A stretch of DNA of 14,544 bases from DAOMFM01 sp035429825 (GTDB taxonomy: Bacteria; Acidobacteriota; Blastocatellia; UBA7656; JADIYM01), in assembly GCA_044224215.1 (NCBI GenBank), contig JBGAKX010000121.1, positions 1-14,544 of the forward strand, read 5' to 3'. The notes beneath the pieces were generated by a model. The model was not told where the DNA came from. It did no database searches and saw nothing but the letters and a program-made list of their open reading frames with translations. Made by a program: the position numbers and the translations under genes. Shown here one piece after another: positions 13,365 through 14,544 of the stretch. Position 1 is the stretch's first letter; each line of letters starts with the position of its first letter.

Positions 13365-14372
13365 TCAACCTCGCACGAGCACGTACCGCCCGGTCTTCCT
13401 GCCCCCGACCTTCTCGACGAGGCCGGCGTCGATCAGCGGGCGCAGCAGATCCATCGCGCCCTGCCGCGACACGCCGAGCGCCGCCCAGATTTCGGCCGGC
13501 GACATCTGGCCATGATCGCGGAGCAGCAACAGCAACTGTTCCTGCCGCGGCCGGAGGGCGACACGTTCAGGGGACCGGAGGCCCACGGCCTGGATCCGCA
13601 TCCATACACGCTCGAGCGTCTGGCGAAGTCCCTCTGCCGAGTATTCGAGCCATCCCGTCAAGTCGTCGCCTTCACGCCGGACCGCGTCGAGCGCCGCGTA
13701 GTATCGCGGACGGTCCTCCCAGTAGTACTCATCGACCGCGAAGATGTGGTGGCTGTCGAATCCGCGCCGGTAGAGCTCCCACAATGCGAGCGCGCGGCCA
13801 GTTCGGCCGTTTCCGTCGGCGAACGGATGGATGGATTCGAACCTGTGGTGAACGATCGCCGAGCTGATCACCGGCGAGAGGGCGGCCGCCGCGCCGCTCC
13901 ACCACTCAAGCAACTCGAACATCAGACCCGAGACATCGGCGGGCGGCGAAGGGACGAAATTGCCGACCCGAACAGAGATGGTCCGGTACCGCCCGGGCTC
14001 GCCCTGATCCATGACGCCTGCCGCGAGGATGCGATGAAGCCTGAGGACGTCGTCGTGCGTGATGGTCTTCTTGGTCGCGTGCTTCTCGATGAACCGGAGT
14101 GCGGCGAAGCAGTTGAGCACCTCGCGCTCGGCGCGCGGCCCGGCGGCCGCAAGGTCGCGTCCCTCCTCGAGCGCACGGACCTGTTCGAGCGTGAGCGGGT
14201 TCCCCTCGATGGCGGTGGAGGCGTGGGCGGTTCTCGAGCGGGAGTCGGTTTGCAGCGCCGGAATCCACGCTGGATGGACGGCTGCCGCGAGGATTCGCTC
14301 GCGCAGCGCAGCGATGGCTTCGACGAAGGTGAGCAATCGCGGCGTGATGGTGAATGACGGCACGTACGCCAT
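13365..14372 (-). CDS. Fic-family protein AMP-transferase with winged-helix C-terminus
   Basis: A 335-residue protein with a complete Fic motif HPFADGNGRTGR (182-193), in which H182 is the catalytic base. An inhibitory motif STAIEGN (52-58) precedes it; E56 would fold onto R190/R193 and block ATP, making this a class II, autoinhibited Fic. Residues about 276-333 form a winged helix (LLLLLRDHGQMSPAEIWAALGVSRQGAMDLLRPLIDAGL). Such proteins AMPylate hydroxyl residues of target proteins, and the winged helix suggests DNA or partner binding and possible self-regulation. The length fits the common bacterial Fic/DUF4172-like group. ATG 14372 has no Shine-Dalgarno sequence and is preceded by three direct repeats. 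The target is unknown. Confidence 0.93.
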   Translation of the reverse strand: MAYVPSFTITPRLLTFVEAIAALRERILAAAVHPAWIPALQTDSRSRTAHASTAIEGNPLTLEQVRALEEGRDLAAAGPRAEREVLNCFAALRFIEKHATKKTITHDDVLRLHRILAAGVMDQGEPGRYRTISVRVGNFVPSPPADVSGLMFELLEWWSGAAAALSPVISSAIVHHRFESIHPFADGNGRTGRALALWELYRRGFDSHHIFAVDEYYWEDRPRYYAALDAVRREGDDLTGWLEYSAEGLRQTLERVWMRIQAVGLRSPERVALRPRQEQLLLLLRDHGQMSPAEIWAALGVSRQGAMDLLRPLIDAGLVEKVGGRKTGRYVLVRG

Positions 14373-14380
14373 GAGCGTCA

Positions 14381-14409
14381 GTCAAGCATCAGTCAAGTAA
14401 TCCGTCAAG
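14381..14409 (-). promoter_or_regulatory. three CTTGAC direct repeats before the Fic gene
   Basis: On the - strand CTTGAC occurs at 14409-14404, 14397-14392 and 14386-14381, spaced 12 and 11 bp, about one helical turn. The last is only 8 nt from the ATG. They could be operator half-sites; each also resembles a -35 core (TTGAC). Confidence 0.45.
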
Positions 14410-14441
14410 TGAGACTGCATGCGCAGCCAGCGTGGTTCCTG

Positions 14442-14492
14442 ATCAGATCCGCGTAAATCCGCTTGATCCGCGTTTATTCGCGGCCTGATCGA
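14442..14492. repeat. half copy of the GCCGCAGAT palindrome family
   Basis: ATCCGCG, ATCCGC, ATCCGCG and ATTCGCGGCCTGATCGA follow at 10-bp spacing, with no matching left arms. It lies between the fic-like gene and the right-edge gene. Confidence 0.75.
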
Positions 14493-14496
14493 GGAC

Positions 14497-14544
14497 TCAC
14501 CGGATGAAGACTCCGACAATGGAGACGTAGTGGGCGTCGGGAGT
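14497..14544 (-). CDS. possible 3' end of a gene running off the window
   Basis: On the - strand the frame reads TPDAHYVSIVGVFIR and then TGA at 14499-14497, directly beside a repeat copy. Other genes in the window also end next to or inside such repeats. Only 15 codons are visible, so this is weak. Confidence 0.35.
   Translation of the reverse strand, partial: TPDAHYVSIVGVFIR

Noticed and set aside
13512..14357. Long + strand open frame antisense to the Fic gene
   Set aside because: The - strand carries an unmistakable Fic motif and winged helix; the + frame is a compositional shadow.
3171..14492. The repeats as a CRISPR array
   Set aside because: Copies are dispersed hundreds of bases to kilobases apart with genes between them, are variable in sequence, and have no uniform spacers or cas genes.
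3171..14492. The repeats as terminal inverted repeats of an insertion sequence
   Set aside because: No transposase, integrase or RAYT gene and no target-site duplications are visible in the window.

Overview
The window is high-GC bacterial chromosome with densely packed genes on both strands. Several things together suggest Acidobacteriota (possibly Vicinamibacteria): secreted SBBP and BNR beta-propeller proteins, a small coiled-coil protein beginning MTQDEFDRK, and abundant intergenic palindromes built from CGCAGAT/ATCTGCG. This assignment is inference from family recollection; no rRNA or other marker gene is present.

Left part (1-6579, all + strand): a membrane-anchored protein with two NTF2-like-looking domains (possibly 5'-truncated by the window edge), an exported VIT/von Willebrand factor A protein, an FAD-dependent aromatic-hydroxylase-type monooxygenase whose start codon overlaps the previous stop, and an exported seven-bladed SBBP propeller with a C-terminal IPT/TIG-like domain.

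Middle (6580-9299): a polytopic membrane protein on the - strand, broken by one frameshift and one in-frame TGA, divergent from a DPM1-like family 2 glycosyltransferase, then an HD-domain protein.

Right part (9300-14544): an accessory-looking stretch. It holds two paralogues of the MTQDEFDRK protein plus a third, internally deleted copy; a hypothetical 145-residue protein whose 3' end is duplicated about 2.9 kb away; a higBA toxin-antitoxin pair with a perfect operator-like palindrome in its promoter; a secreted BNR/Asp-box propeller; and a Fic-family AMP-transferase with an N-terminal inhibitory motif and a C-terminal winged helix. A - strand gene probably runs off the right edge.

The unifying feature is a family of imperfect palindromes (about 15 full or partial copies) in nearly every gene gap. 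They have 10-bp internal periodicity and often supply the stop codon of the preceding gene, once also the start codon of the next. Two copies inside a duplicated segment differ far more than their flanks, and the differences keep or improve base pairing. This repeat family, with the mosaic duplication it borders, is the most interesting thing here.
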